From positions 124,001 through 188,000 of the forward strand of contig NZ_JACIBU010000002.1 in the NCBI RefSeq assembly GCF_014195485.1: a stretch of 64,000 bases of DNA, in the 5' to 3' direction. The stretch comes from Modestobacter versicolor. Lineage in GTDB: Bacteria; Actinomycetota; Actinomycetes; Mycobacteriales; Geodermatophilaceae. The notes beneath the pieces are model-generated. The model searched no databases and was not told where the DNA came from. It saw only the letters and a program-made list of their open reading frames with translations. The position numbers were made by a program, and so were the translations under genes. Shown here one piece after another: positions 1-7,766 of this stretch. Numbering within the stretch: position 1 is the stretch's first letter; the number at the start of each line of letters is the position of its first letter.

Positions 1-246
1 CAGCGCCGCGGCGCTGGGGTCCATCTGCAGCGGGGCGTAGGGGGTCAGCCGGGCGTCGACCCAGCCCTCGCCGGTTCGGTAGCGGGCCACGAACATCGAG
101 TCGGTGAAGTACCGGCCGAAGCCCGGGTCCTCCAGCAGCTTCGCGCGCTCGGCGGCGGAGCGGCGCGGCACGTCCTCCACGACCAGCGGCACGCCCTCGG
201 TGAAGAACCGGGAGGAGGTACGGCTGTCGGCGAGCGTGTCGGTCAT
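1..246 (-). CDS. ilvE: Branched-chain amino acid aminotransferase, N-terminal part (runs off the window)
   Basis: Only the first 82 codons are present; the gene continues beyond base 1. IlvE is a PLP enzyme that catalyses the last transamination in leucine, isoleucine and valine synthesis. The visible N-terminus has the family pattern DPGFGRYFTD, then GWVDARLTPY and PLQMDPSAAAL, which in full-length IlvE lead into the HYGQEIFEG segment. The PLP lysine lies outside the window. The ATG at 244-246 is preceded by a GGGAG-type ribosome binding site. The identification rests on the N-terminal motifs only. Confidence 0.85.
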   Translation of the reverse strand, partial: MTDTLADSRTSSRFFTEGVPLVVEDVPRRSAAERAKLLEDPGFGRYFTDSMFVARYRTGEGWVDARLTPYAPLQMDPSAAAL

Positions 247-431
247 GGCTCCCACCTGCTGGTGCTCGTGCTGGAGCGGCCCCGGCGGTTGCCCGGCCCG
301 CACCGTCACCCTAGACCGGCGGTGGGACGGGGCGCGGCGGGAGGACCGGGCGCTCACCCGGGCGGATGCGCCCCGGCGACCGGCCGGGCGGCACAGCCGG
401 TCGGCACAGCCCGGCGGCCTAGCCTGCGGGC

Positions 432-1436
432 ATGCAGCCCGACGAGAGCGAGCCGGCCGGCCCGGGCACGGAGTGGGCGCCGGTGCGCTGGACCGGGCAC
501 GAGGTGCGCACCGAGGTCGTGGTCCTGCACGGGCACCGGGTCTCGGTGCGGATCGGCGGGACGTCGGGGCCGGTGCTCCTGCTGCTGCACGGGCTGCTCG
601 GCTCGGGCGCGAGCTTCGGGCCCGCGCTGGACGAGCTGGCCCGCACCCACCGGGTGCTCGCGCCCGACCTGCTCGGCCACGGGGAGTCCGCCAAGCCCAG
701 CGGCGACTACAGCCTCGGCTCGCTGGCCACCCTGGTCCGGGACCTGCTGGTGGTCCTGGGCGTGGAGTCGGCGACGGTCGTCGGGCACAGCCTGGGCGGC
801 GGGGTGGCGATGCAGCTGGCCTACCAGTTCCCCGCCACCGTCGAGCGCCTCGTGCTCGTCGACTCCGGCGGCCTGGGCCGCACCCTCAGCCCGGCGCTGC
901 GGGCGGTGGCCCTGCCCGGAGCGGAGTGGGTGCTGCCGGCGGTGTTCAACCCCTACGCCGCCCGGGCCGCGGGCCGGTTGCTGCGCCCGCTGCAGCGGAT
1001 CACCCCGCCGGCGCTGGCCCAGATCGTCGCCGGGTTGGGCACCCTCGCCGACGGCGAGGCGCGGGCGGCGTTCGTGCAGACCGCCCGCTCGGTCATCGAC
1101 GTCCGGGGGCAGCGGGTCAGCGCCACCGACCGGCTCTACCTGGCCGCCGCGCTGCCGCTGCTGCTGGTCTGGGGCGGCCGGGACCCGGTCATCCCGGTCG
1201 CCCACGCCGACGCGCTGCACGAGCAGCTGCCGGGCAGCCGGCTGGTGGTCTTCGAGCGGGCCGGGCACTTCCCCCAGGTCGAGGAGCCCGGCCGGTTCGC
1301 CGGCGTCGTCGCCGAGTTCGTGGCGACGACGACGGCGCCGGCCGACCGCGACGCCGCCTGGGCGACCGCGCTGCGGGCCGGGTCGGTGCCCGCGGGTCAG
1401 CTGCCCTTGGGCGAGGCGGACTCCACGACCTCGTAG
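432..1436 (+). CDS. Alpha/beta-fold hydrolase
   Basis: A 334-residue alpha/beta hydrolase of unknown substrate. The oxyanion-hole HG motif is at residues 53-54 (LLLLHGLLGSG), the nucleophile elbow GHSLGG places Ser120, the acid is probably Asp251 in GGRDPVIP, and the catalytic His279 sits in RAGHFPQVEEP. There is no signal peptide, so it should be cytoplasmic. The fold covers esterases, haloalkane dehalogenases, epoxide hydrolases and C-C hydrolases, and nothing here decides among them. The last 40 bases overlap the 3' end of the oppositely oriented monooxygenase gene. The ribosome binding site is weak, so the start is tentative. Confidence 0.85.
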   Translation: MQPDESEPAGPGTEWAPVRWTGHEVRTEVVVLHGHRVSVRIGGTSGPVLLLLHGLLGSGASFGPALDELARTHRVLAPDLLGHGESAKPSGDYSLGSLATLVRDLLVVLGVESATVVGHSLGGGVAMQLAYQFPATVERLVLVDSGGLGRTLSPALRAVALPGAEWVLPAVFNPYAARAAGRLLRPLQRITPPALAQIVAGLGTLADGEARAAFVQTARSVIDVRGQRVSATDRLYLAAALPLLLVWGGRDPVIPVAHADALHEQLPGSRLVVFERAGHFPQVEEPGRFAGVVAEFVATTTAPADRDAAWATALRAGSVPAGQLPLGEADSTTS

Positions 1437-1723
1437 CTCCACAGGTGGTTCTGCGACCGCTCGGCGGCGGGCGCGAGGGTGTCACCGCCGCCCTCGTGGG
1501 CCCGGTCGAAGTCCTGACCGGACTGCCAGGCCTGGTAGGCCTCCTCGCTCTCCCAGCGGGTGTACACGAGGTAGGAGTCGGTGCCCTCGACCGGCCGGAG
1601 CAGCTCGAACCACTCGAACCCCGGGGTGCTCTCCACCGCCCCGGCGCGACCCTTGAACCGCTCCTCGAAGCGGGCCCACTTGTCCTCCGGCATGGTCACG
1701 ACGTTGATCTTCACGACGCTCAT
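1397..1723 (-). CDS. Haem-degrading monooxygenase, MhuD/IsdG family (antibiotic biosynthesis monooxygenase fold)
   Basis: A 108-residue dimeric ferredoxin-like-fold protein. It aligns closely by eye with mycobacterial MhuD: MSVVKIN at the start, then PGFEWFELLRPVEG and YTRWESEEAYQAW. The three residues that define haem degradation in this family are present: Asn7, Trp66 and a histidine at 76. In M. tuberculosis MhuD degrades haem to mycobilin and releases iron. Many ABM-fold proteins are not haem oxygenases, but having the full triad makes this role likely. The ATG at 1721-1723 was chosen because it gives the family N-terminus; the longer upstream frame is not coding. The gene converges on the hydrolase with a 40-base overlap. 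Confidence 0.82.
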   Translation of the reverse strand: MSVVKINVVTMPEDKWARFEERFKGRAGAVESTPGFEWFELLRPVEGTDSYLVYTRWESEEAYQAWQSGQDFDRAHEGGGDTLAPAAERSQNHLWSYEVVESASPKGS

Positions 1724-1782
1724 GCCCGGCATCCTGCCCAACTCGGCGCCGGCCGACACGGCGGGTGGGTGAGACTGGGGCC

Positions 1783-2460
1783 GTGACCGACCTGCCCCGC
1801 ACCGCCGACCTGGGCTTCGCCAAGCTCGACGTCGACCGGGCCGCCCGCACCGGCACCCCCGAGGTCGTCTTCGCCGGCGGCAAGACCCCGCCCGAGACCG
1901 TGGGGTGCCTGGCCGGGCTGGTCGACGCCGGGGCGCCGCTGGCCTGGGCCACCCGGGTCGACGAGCCGACCGCCGCCGCCGTCCGGCAGCGGTGGCCCGA
2001 CGCCCACGTCGACCCGGTCGCCCGGGTGGCCTGGGTGGGCACTCCCCCACCGCCGGTCGGCGAGGTGCTGGTGCTCACCGCCGGGACGTCGGACGGCGCG
2101 GTGGCCGCCGAGGTGGCCGCGACCCTGGCCGCCAGCGGGGTGGGCTGCCGCCGGGTGGACGACGTCGGCGTCGCCGGGGTGCACCGGGTGCTGGCGGTCG
2201 CGCCGGACCTGGCCGCCGCCGACGCGGTCGTCGTCGTGGCCGGGATGGACGGCGCCCTGCCCAGCGTGGTCGCCGGTCTGACCGACCGGCTGGTCGTCGC
2301 CGTCCCCACCTCGGTGGGCTACGGGGCCGCCTTCGAGGGGCTCGCCGCGCTGCTGACCATGCTCACCGCCTGCGCGCCGGGCGTGCTGGTGGTCAACATC
2401 GACAACGGGTTCGGCGCCGGCGTCGCCGCGGCCCGGATCGTGCGCTCGGCTCAGCGGTAG
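1783..2460 (+). CDS. larB: Nickel-pincer cofactor biosynthesis carboxylase LarB
   Basis: LarB carboxylates nicotinic acid adenine dinucleotide at C5 and hydrolyses its phosphoanhydride, the first step in making the nickel-pincer nucleotide of lactate racemase and related enzymes. The 225-residue product has the LarB N-terminus (DLGFAKLDVDRAARTGTPEVVF then GGKTPPE) and a C-terminal PurE-like domain (LTAGTSDG, VVVVAGMDGALPSVVAGL, PTSVGYG, NIDNGFGAG). The GTG at 1783 is preferred to the GTG at 1765 because it starts just before the conserved region. It converges on larE with a 10-base overlap. LarC, the nickel insertase, and LarA are not in the window. Confidence 0.88.
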   Translation: MTDLPRTADLGFAKLDVDRAARTGTPEVVFAGGKTPPETVGCLAGLVDAGAPLAWATRVDEPTAAAVRQRWPDAHVDPVARVAWVGTPPPPVGEVLVLTAGTSDGAVAAEVAATLAASGVGCRRVDDVGVAGVHRVLAVAPDLAAADAVVVVAGMDGALPSVVAGLTDRLVVAVPTSVGYGAAFEGLAALLTMLTACAPGVLVVNIDNGFGAGVAAARIVRSAQR

Positions 2461-3284
2461 CGGACCGGGTCGGGCAGCAGCTCGTTCATCGCCCCGGACC
2501 GGAAGCCCCGCGGGTCCAGCTCGACCCGCGCGAAGCCGGGGACGGCGGCCAGCAGCTCCGGGCCGACCTGCGGCACGAGCGCGGCGTCGACCTCGACCCG
2601 GGCGACGTCGTCGCCGAGGTCGCGCACCCGCAGGTCCCGCGCGGCCAGCCCGGCCCCGGCCAGCGCCGCCCGCAGCGCCGTCTCCGCGGCCTCCACCCGG
2701 GCCAGCCCGGCCGTCGACACCGGCACCCCGTAGGCGATCCGGCTGGCCAGGCAGGCAGCGGCGGGCTTGTCGGCCAGCGGCAGCTCCCACCGCCGGGCGG
2801 CGGCCCGGACGTCGTCCTTGGTCATCCCGGCGCGGGCCAGCGGCGCCCAGGCGCCCCGCTCGGCGGCGGCCCGGATGCCCGGCCGGAACCCGGCCCGCAG
2901 GTCGTCGGCGTTGGTGCCGGTGACGACGTCGGCGATGCCCAGCTCGGCGGCCAGCGGGGTGAGCACGTCGACGAGCTCGGCCTTGCAGAACGCGCACCGG
3001 TCGCCGGCGTTGGCCACGTAACCCGCCCGGGAGAGCTCGTCGGTGCGTGGCTGCTCGTGCCGGACGCCGAGCCCGACGGCGAACTCGTGCGCGGCGCGCT
3101 GCTCGGCGGCCGGCAGGCTCGGCGAGACCGCGGTGGCCGCGACCACCCGGCCGGCGCCCAGCGCCCGCACCGCGGCGGCCAGCACGACGCCGGAGTCGAC
3201 CCCACCGGAGAAGGCGACCAGCACGCCGGGCACCGCGCCCAGCTCCGCGTCCAGCAGGGCCAGCCGGTCGTCGAGTGTGCTCAC
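2451..3284 (-). CDS. larE: ATP-dependent sacrificial sulfur transferase LarE
   Basis: LarE adenylates the LarB product and donates sulfur, in the sacrificial type from its own cysteine, to make the dithiocarboxylate of the nickel-pincer nucleotide. The PP-loop SGGVDS is at residues 26-31. GDRCAFCK gives Cys97 and Cys100. Cys178 in KPAAACLASRI is in the position I take to match the sacrificial Cys176 of the Lactiplantibacillus enzyme. Length 277 is normal. It starts with GTG at 3282-3284. Opposite orientation to larB with overlapping 3' ends means the two are not one operon here. Confidence 0.88.
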   Translation of the reverse strand: MSTLDDRLALLDAELGAVPGVLVAFSGGVDSGVVLAAAVRALGAGRVVAATAVSPSLPAAEQRAAHEFAVGLGVRHEQPRTDELSRAGYVANAGDRCAFCKAELVDVLTPLAAELGIADVVTGTNADDLRAGFRPGIRAAAERGAWAPLARAGMTKDDVRAAARRWELPLADKPAAACLASRIAYGVPVSTAGLARVEAAETALRAALAGAGLAARDLRVRDLGDDVARVEVDAALVPQVGPELLAAVPGFARVELDPRGFRSGAMNELLPDPVRYR

Positions 3285-3306
3285 CGGGCCGAGGGTGCCA
3301 CCCGGC

Positions 3307-4227
3307 TCAGCGGGGCGGGAAGCCGACCGCGACCCGGGCCACCTGACCGGCGTCCTCGACCAGCGCGACCAGCCGGCCGTCGGGGGCGACCGCGGCGTGC
3401 AGGCCGGGTGCGCCGGTGGCCGGCACCCGCTGGCCGTGGCCGAGGGCGACCGCCTCCTCGGCGGTCAGCTCCCGGGCCGGGAAGACCGCGCGGGCCGCGT
3501 CGGTGAGGCCCACGACGCCGTCGCCCGCGCCGGCCGAGGCGAGCGCCCCGGCGGCGTCCTCGACCGGGCGCGCCTGCCCGGTGTCGAAGGGCCCCGAGGA
3601 GGTGCGGCGCAGCGCGGTGAGGTGCCCGCCGACGCCGAGGGCCGCCCCGACGTCGCGGGCGATCGCCCGGACGTAGGTGCCGGTGCTGCAGGAGACGGTG
3701 ACGTCGACGTCGACCAGGTCGGGGGTCGGGCGCCCGATGCGGTGGACGTCGATGCGGTGCACGGTGACCGACCGGGCGGCCAGCTCGAACTCCTCCCCGG
3801 CGCGCACCCGGTCGTAGGAGCGCCTGCCGTCGACCTTCACCGCGCTCACCGAGGACGGCACCTGCTGGAGCGGGCCGACCTGGGTGGCCAGGGCGGCGCG
3901 GACGGCGTCGTCGGTGAGGCCCGCCGCCGACGTGGTCGTGGTGACCTCGCCCTCGCGGTCGTCGGTGACGGTCGACTGGCCGAGCCGGATGGTGGCGTCG
4001 TAGGTCTTGTCCGAGCCGGACAGGTACCCGAGCAGCCGGGTGGCCGCACCGACGCCGAGCACCAGCAGGCCGGTGGCCATCGGGTCGAGCGTGCCGGCGT
4101 GCCCGACCTTGCGCACCGACAGCACCCGCCGGGCGCGGGCGACGACGTCGTGGGAGGTCATGCCGCCGGGCTTGTCGACGACCAGCAGGGACGGCGGGAC
4201 GTCGGCGTCGGGCTTCTTGGGGCTCAC
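3307..4227 (-). CDS. truB: tRNA pseudouridine(55) synthase TruB
   Basis: TruB makes pseudouridine 55 in the T-loop of all tRNAs. The 306-residue protein has VVDKPGGMTSHDVV and the catalytic motif GTLDPMATG with Asp48, followed by YDATIRLGQST and a C-terminal RNA-binding region. The GTG start at 4225-4227 overlaps the stop of the upstream MATE gene (GTGA), so it is probably translationally coupled. It is the last gene of the rimP-nusA-infB-rbfA block. Confidence 0.95.
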   Translation of the reverse strand: MSPKKPDADVPPSLLVVDKPGGMTSHDVVARARRVLSVRKVGHAGTLDPMATGLLVLGVGAATRLLGYLSGSDKTYDATIRLGQSTVTDDREGEVTTTTSAAGLTDDAVRAALATQVGPLQQVPSSVSAVKVDGRRSYDRVRAGEEFELAARSVTVHRIDVHRIGRPTPDLVDVDVTVSCSTGTYVRAIARDVGAALGVGGHLTALRRTSSGPFDTGQARPVEDAAGALASAGAGDGVVGLTDAARAVFPARELTAEEAVALGHGQRVPATGAPGLHAAVAPDGRLVALVEDAGQVARVAVGFPPR

Positions 4228-5525
4228 GTCCTCACCGTCTCACCCAGCCAGGCGCTGCCCCGCACCCGCCGGCCGACGGCCACCAGCCGCAGCACGATGA
4301 ACAGCGTCAGCCCGGTCCACACCCCGGGCAGGCCCCAGTCCAGCCAGCCGGACAGCAGCGACAGCGGCACGAAGCCCAGCGCGGCGGACGCGAGGGTGAC
4401 CGTGCGCAGGAACGCCGCGTCGCCGGCGCCCATCAGCACGCCGTCCAGGGCGAAGACCACCCCGGCCAGCGGCTGCATCAGCGCGAGGAACCACCAGACG
4501 ACGTCGGCCTGGGCGAGCACCGCCGGGTCGTCGGTGAACAGCGGTGGCACGACCGGCCGCAGCACCAGCAGCAGGACGGCGATGACCACCCCGGTGCCCA
4601 GCCCCCAGCGGACCACCCGGGCGGCGGTGTGCCGGGCGTCGTCCGGGCGGCGCGCCCCCAGCGCCGAGCCGACCAGCGTCTGCGCGGCGATCGCGTACGC
4701 GTCCAGCACCAGGGCGAGGAACAGCCACAGCTGCAGGGCGACCTGGTGGGCACCGAGCTCCGCCGTCCCGGACCGGGCGACCACACCGGCCGCGGCGGCG
4801 AAGGCCAGCTGCAGCACCGCCGCCCGCACCAGCAGGTCGCGGCCCAGCACCAGCTGCGCCTTCAGCGCGGGCAGCCGCGGGCGCCAGGAGACCCCCGAGC
4901 CGGCCAGCTCGCGGGCCAGCGCCCGGGCGAACAGCGCCGCCGCGACGGCCTGCCCGGCGACGTTGGACAGCGCCGAGCCGACCAGGCCGAGCCCGGCCGG
5001 GTGCACCAGCAGCGGGCAGAGCAGCACCCCCAGGCCGTTGCCGGCGAGCACGTAGCCCATCGGCCGGCGCAGCTCCTGCACCCCGCGCAGCCAGCCGTTG
5101 CCGGCCAGCGCGACCAGCAGCAGCGGGAGCCCGGGGCTGGCCACCCGCAGCCACTCCTCGGCGGCGTCGGGGACCGGGCCGGCGCCCCCGGCGAGCAGCC
5201 GGGTGAGGGGGCCGGCGGCCAGCTGGAAGACCGCGACGAGCCCGACGCCGAGCGCCAGCGCGAGCCAGGTGGCCTGCACGCCCTCGGCGACCGCGCCGGC
5301 CCGGTCGCCGGCGCCGGTGCGGCGGGCGGCCCGGGCGGTGGTGCCGTAGGCGAGGAAGTTCAGCAGCGCGGCCACGTAGGCCAGCAGCCCGCCACCGACC
5401 GCCAGCCCGGCCAGGCTGGTGCCGTCCAGGTGCCCGACCACGGCGGTGTCGACGAGCAGGTACAGCGGTTCGGCGGCCAGCACCACGAGGGCCGGCGCCG
5501 CCAGCGCCGGGATGGACCGGGTCAC
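4224..5525 (-). CDS. MATE family efflux transporter (DinF-like)
   Basis: A 433-residue polytopic membrane protein with about twelve hydrophobic segments in two halves, typical of MATE cation/drug antiporters. The N-terminus IPALAAPALVVLAAEPLYLLVDTAVVGHLD is the DinF-type pattern (quoted in two parts: IPALAAPALVVL and LVDTAVVGHL). The GTG at 5523-5525 begins one base after the nrnA stop, which is why it is preferred to the longer frame reaching 5612. Substrate is unknown. The same rbfA-nrnA-dinF order occurs in mycobacteria. Confidence 0.87.
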   Translation of the reverse strand: MTRSIPALAAPALVVLAAEPLYLLVDTAVVGHLDGTSLAGLAVGGGLLAYVAALLNFLAYGTTARAARRTGAGDRAGAVAEGVQATWLALALGVGLVAVFQLAAGPLTRLLAGGAGPVPDAAEEWLRVASPGLPLLLVALAGNGWLRGVQELRRPMGYVLAGNGLGVLLCPLLVHPAGLGLVGSALSNVAGQAVAAALFARALARELAGSGVSWRPRLPALKAQLVLGRDLLVRAAVLQLAFAAAAGVVARSGTAELGAHQVALQLWLFLALVLDAYAIAAQTLVGSALGARRPDDARHTAARVVRWGLGTGVVIAVLLLVLRPVVPPLFTDDPAVLAQADVVWWFLALMQPLAGVVFALDGVLMGAGDAAFLRTVTLASAALGFVPLSLLSGWLDWGLPGVWTGLTLFIVLRLVAVGRRVRGSAWLGETVRT

Positions 5526-5526
5526 C

Positions 5527-6516
5527 TCAGGCGAGCGTGGCCCGCAGCCGGGCGATCGTGGCGTCGAGGTCGAGGTCGGAGCTGTAGCCGGCGGCAGCCC
5601 GGTGCCCGCCACCGCCCAGCGACATCGCCACCCGGGTCAGGTCGGTGGCGCCCCGGGAGCGCATCGAGACGACCCAGGTGCCGTCGTCCTGGCCCTTGAG
5701 CACGCAGGCGACGTCGGCCTCGGCGGTCGCCCGGACGACGTCGACCAGCGCCTCGAGCTGGTCGGGCGCCAGCCCGTGCTCACGCGCCTCGGCGGCCGTC
5801 GACCAGGTCCAGACGAAGCCGGCGCCCACCTCGGGTTCCAGCACCGCCCGCCCGGTGACGGCGGACAGCAGCCCGAGCCAGCCGAACGGCGCGGTGTCGA
5901 ACAGCCGCTGGCTGATCGCCGAGTGGTCGATGCCGGTGCGCAGCAGCCGGGCGGCCAGCTCGTGGGTGCCGGGGGCGGTGTTGCCGAACCGGAAGGAGCC
6001 GGTGTCGGCGGACAGCCCGGCGTACAGGCAGGTGGCCAGCCGCTGGTCGAGCTCGACGCCCAGGCCCTCCAGGAGCCCGGCGACGAGCACCACGGTGGCC
6101 GCGGCGTGCGGGTCGACGAGCCGGAGCTCGCCGAAGCCCGGGTTGCTCGCGTGGTGGTCGACGACCAGCGAGCGGCCGGCGGTGTCCAGCAGTGCGGCGA
6201 GCGCGCCCAGCCGCCCGGTCGACGCGGCGTCGAGGCTGACGAAGACGTCGACCTCGGCCGGCAGCTCGGAGGGCGGCACGAGCTGGTCGGCGCCGGGCAG
6301 CCAGCCCAGCGACGCCGGGAGCGTGAACGGTTCGGGGAACGTGGCGACCACCCGGGCACCGCAGCGGCGGAGGCCCTCGGCGAGGGCGAGCGTGCTGCCC
6401 AGGGCATCGGCGTCGGGCTGCACGTGCCCGGAGAGGACGACCGTCGACCCGGCGGCCGCGGCCCCGGCCAGCAGCTCGACCGCGGCGGCCGACTGGCTGG
6501 CGACGGTGGCGGTCAT
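5527..6516 (-). CDS. nrnA: DHH/DHHA1 phosphoesterase, bifunctional nanoRNase/pAp phosphatase
   Basis: NrnA-type enzymes degrade 2-5 nt RNAs and dephosphorylate 3'-phosphoadenosine 5'-phosphate; in mycobacteria they also cleave cyclic dinucleotide products. The 329-residue protein has the metal site motifs GHVQPDADALGS (His31, Asp35, Asp37), SLDAAS (Asp96) and VDHHASN (residues 119-125), then a DHHA1 domain ending in the substrate loop GGGGHRAAAG. The ATG at 6514-6516 gives the normal family N-terminus; a longer frame upstream runs through the small gene and is not coding. Confidence 0.92.
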   Translation of the reverse strand: MTATVASQSAAAVELLAGAAAAGSTVVLSGHVQPDADALGSTLALAEGLRRCGARVVATFPEPFTLPASLGWLPGADQLVPPSELPAEVDVFVSLDAASTGRLGALAALLDTAGRSLVVDHHASNPGFGELRLVDPHAAATVVLVAGLLEGLGVELDQRLATCLYAGLSADTGSFRFGNTAPGTHELAARLLRTGIDHSAISQRLFDTAPFGWLGLLSAVTGRAVLEPEVGAGFVWTWSTAAEAREHGLAPDQLEALVDVVRATAEADVACVLKGQDDGTWVVSMRSRGATDLTRVAMSLGGGGHRAAAGYSSDLDLDATIARLRATLA

Positions 6517-6520
6517 CGGG

Positions 6521-6772
6521 TCACGGGGTCCCGTCGGGCCCGGGGTCGGCCACCGGCGAGGCGTTGGGCTCCTCCTCCACCCGGCCACCGCCGACCGCGT
6601 AGCTCGAGCCGTCGTCGGGCTCGTCGGCGGCGATGCTGTCGGTGGTGCCGATGTCGCCGCGCTTGCCGCCGGCGGTGGGGTCGCCCGAGCCGGGCTCCTC
6701 GCGGCCACCCAGCGTGGTGCCCGCAGGCTCACCGGCCGGGTCGAAGGGGTCCGGGTCGACGGCCTCGGTCAC
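6521..6772 (-). CDS. Small acidic, glycine/proline-rich hypothetical protein between rbfA and nrnA
   Basis: An 83-residue frame rich in Asp, Glu, Gly and Pro, with no hydrophobic segment and no family I recognise. Its GTG start overlaps the rbfA stop (GTGA at 6769-6772) and its own stop lies 4 bases before the nrnA start, so it fills the space between the two genes exactly. That spacing is the main evidence it is translated. It is likely disordered and cytoplasmic. It could instead be a non-coding spacer that happens to be open. Confidence 0.5.
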   Translation of the reverse strand: MTEAVDPDPFDPAGEPAGTTLGGREEPGSGDPTAGGKRGDIGTTDSIAADEPDDGSSYAVGGGRVEEEPNASPVADPGPDGTP

Positions 6773-7329
6773 GACGCGCTCCGCTGGGCGGCGGAGGGCC
6801 GGCCGTCCGCGTAGTCGTCGGTGCGCCCGGCCGAGGGGTCGTCGGCGAGGACGTCACCGGCGTCGGCGGCGAGGTCGTCGTCCAGCTCGTCCTCGTCGTC
6901 GTCCTCGTCGACCGCGGGCTTGCGGTACGGGTCGGCGTCACCGGCGTACTGGGCGCCCTCGCGGGCGCGGGCCAGCTCGGCGTCGGCGTGCCGGACCCGC
7001 TCCAGCGCCTCCTCCAGCTCCCGGGCGGTGTCCGGGACGATGTCGGCGATGAAGGTCAGCGTCGGCACGAACTTGATGCCGGTCTGCTTGCCCACCGTCG
7101 AGCGGAGCACGCCCGTGGCGCTGGCCAGCGCGCGGGCGGAGTCCTCGACCTGCGTGGCGTCGCCGTACACGGTGTAGAACACCGTCGCCTCGCGCAGGTC
7201 GCTGGTGACCCGCGCGTCGGTGATGGTGACCATCCCGAGCCGGGGGTCCTTGATCTGCATCTCGATCGTGGCGCTGACGATCTGGCGGATGCGCACCGCC
7301 AGACGCCGTGCCCGGGCCGGGTCGGCCAT
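6769..7329 (-). CDS. rbfA: 30S ribosome-binding factor RbfA
   Basis: RbfA is a KH-like cold-shock protein that binds the 30S subunit and helps mature the 5' end of 16S rRNA. The first 120 residues carry the family pattern (RIRQIVSATIEMQIKDPRLG, VTSDLREATVFYTVYGD, PTLTFIAD). The C-terminus is extended by about 60 residues of almost pure acidic, disordered sequence (VDEDDDEDELDDDL), making 186 residues against the usual 120-150. A GAGGAG site precedes the ATG. The stop overlaps the start of the small acidic protein. Confidence 0.95.
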   Translation of the reverse strand: MADPARARRLAVRIRQIVSATIEMQIKDPRLGMVTITDARVTSDLREATVFYTVYGDATQVEDSARALASATGVLRSTVGKQTGIKFVPTLTFIADIVPDTARELEEALERVRHADAELARAREGAQYAGDADPYRKPAVDEDDDEDELDDDLAADAGDVLADDPSAGRTDDYADGRPSAAQRSAS

Positions 7330-7430
7330 CGTTGCTCCTCGGAACGGCCAGGAGGATCCTGGGTGGGTCTGGAAGGCCCCTTCGCAGGGTCCCGGTGCGA
7401 GCGAGCGAGCGTCGGGGGGCGAAGGGGTCC

Positions 7431-7724
7431 TTAATCCGTGTCGCTGAACAGCTGACGATGCGTCGACAGCAGCGTCACCTCTGGCCGTTCGGCCAGCAAC
7501 CGCTCGCAGGCGTCGAGCACGTCGGTCACCTGGGCGGCCTGACCCGCCACGGTGGCGACCCCGACCTGCGCACGGCGGTGCAGGTCGGGGTCGCCCACCT
7601 CGGCGGCGGCCACGGTGAAGCGGCGCCGCAGCTCGGCCACGATGGGCTTGACCACGGCGCGCTTCTCCTTGAGCGAGTGCACGTCGCCCAGCAGCAGGTC
7701 GGCGGTCAGCGACCCGGTGAACAC
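7431..7724 (-). CDS. DUF503 (YlxP-like) protein
   Basis: A 97-residue protein of the DUF503 family, found next to infB and rbfA in many bacteria; exact function unknown, presumably connected to ribosome or translation biology by context. Visible family features are the N-terminal LTADLLLGDVHSLKEKR and the ferredoxin-like alternation that follows (VAAAEVGDPDLHRRAQVGVATV). It starts with GTG at 7722-7724 and lies 42 bases after infB on the same strand, so it is in the same operon. Confidence 0.85.
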   Translation of the reverse strand: MFTGSLTADLLLGDVHSLKEKRAVVKPIVAELRRRFTVAAAEVGDPDLHRRAQVGVATVAGQAAQVTDVLDACERLLAERPEVTLLSTHRQLFSDTD

Positions 7725-7766
7725 CGGACCACCTCCCGCCGTCCCGCTGCCGGCGACGGTCCGCTG

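Noticed and set aside
104-1786. Long plus-strand open frame of 560 codons
   Set aside because: It crosses the hydrolase and monooxygenase genes in a shadow frame and its product is Arg/Gly/Ala-rich nonsense, typical of high-GC frames without stops.
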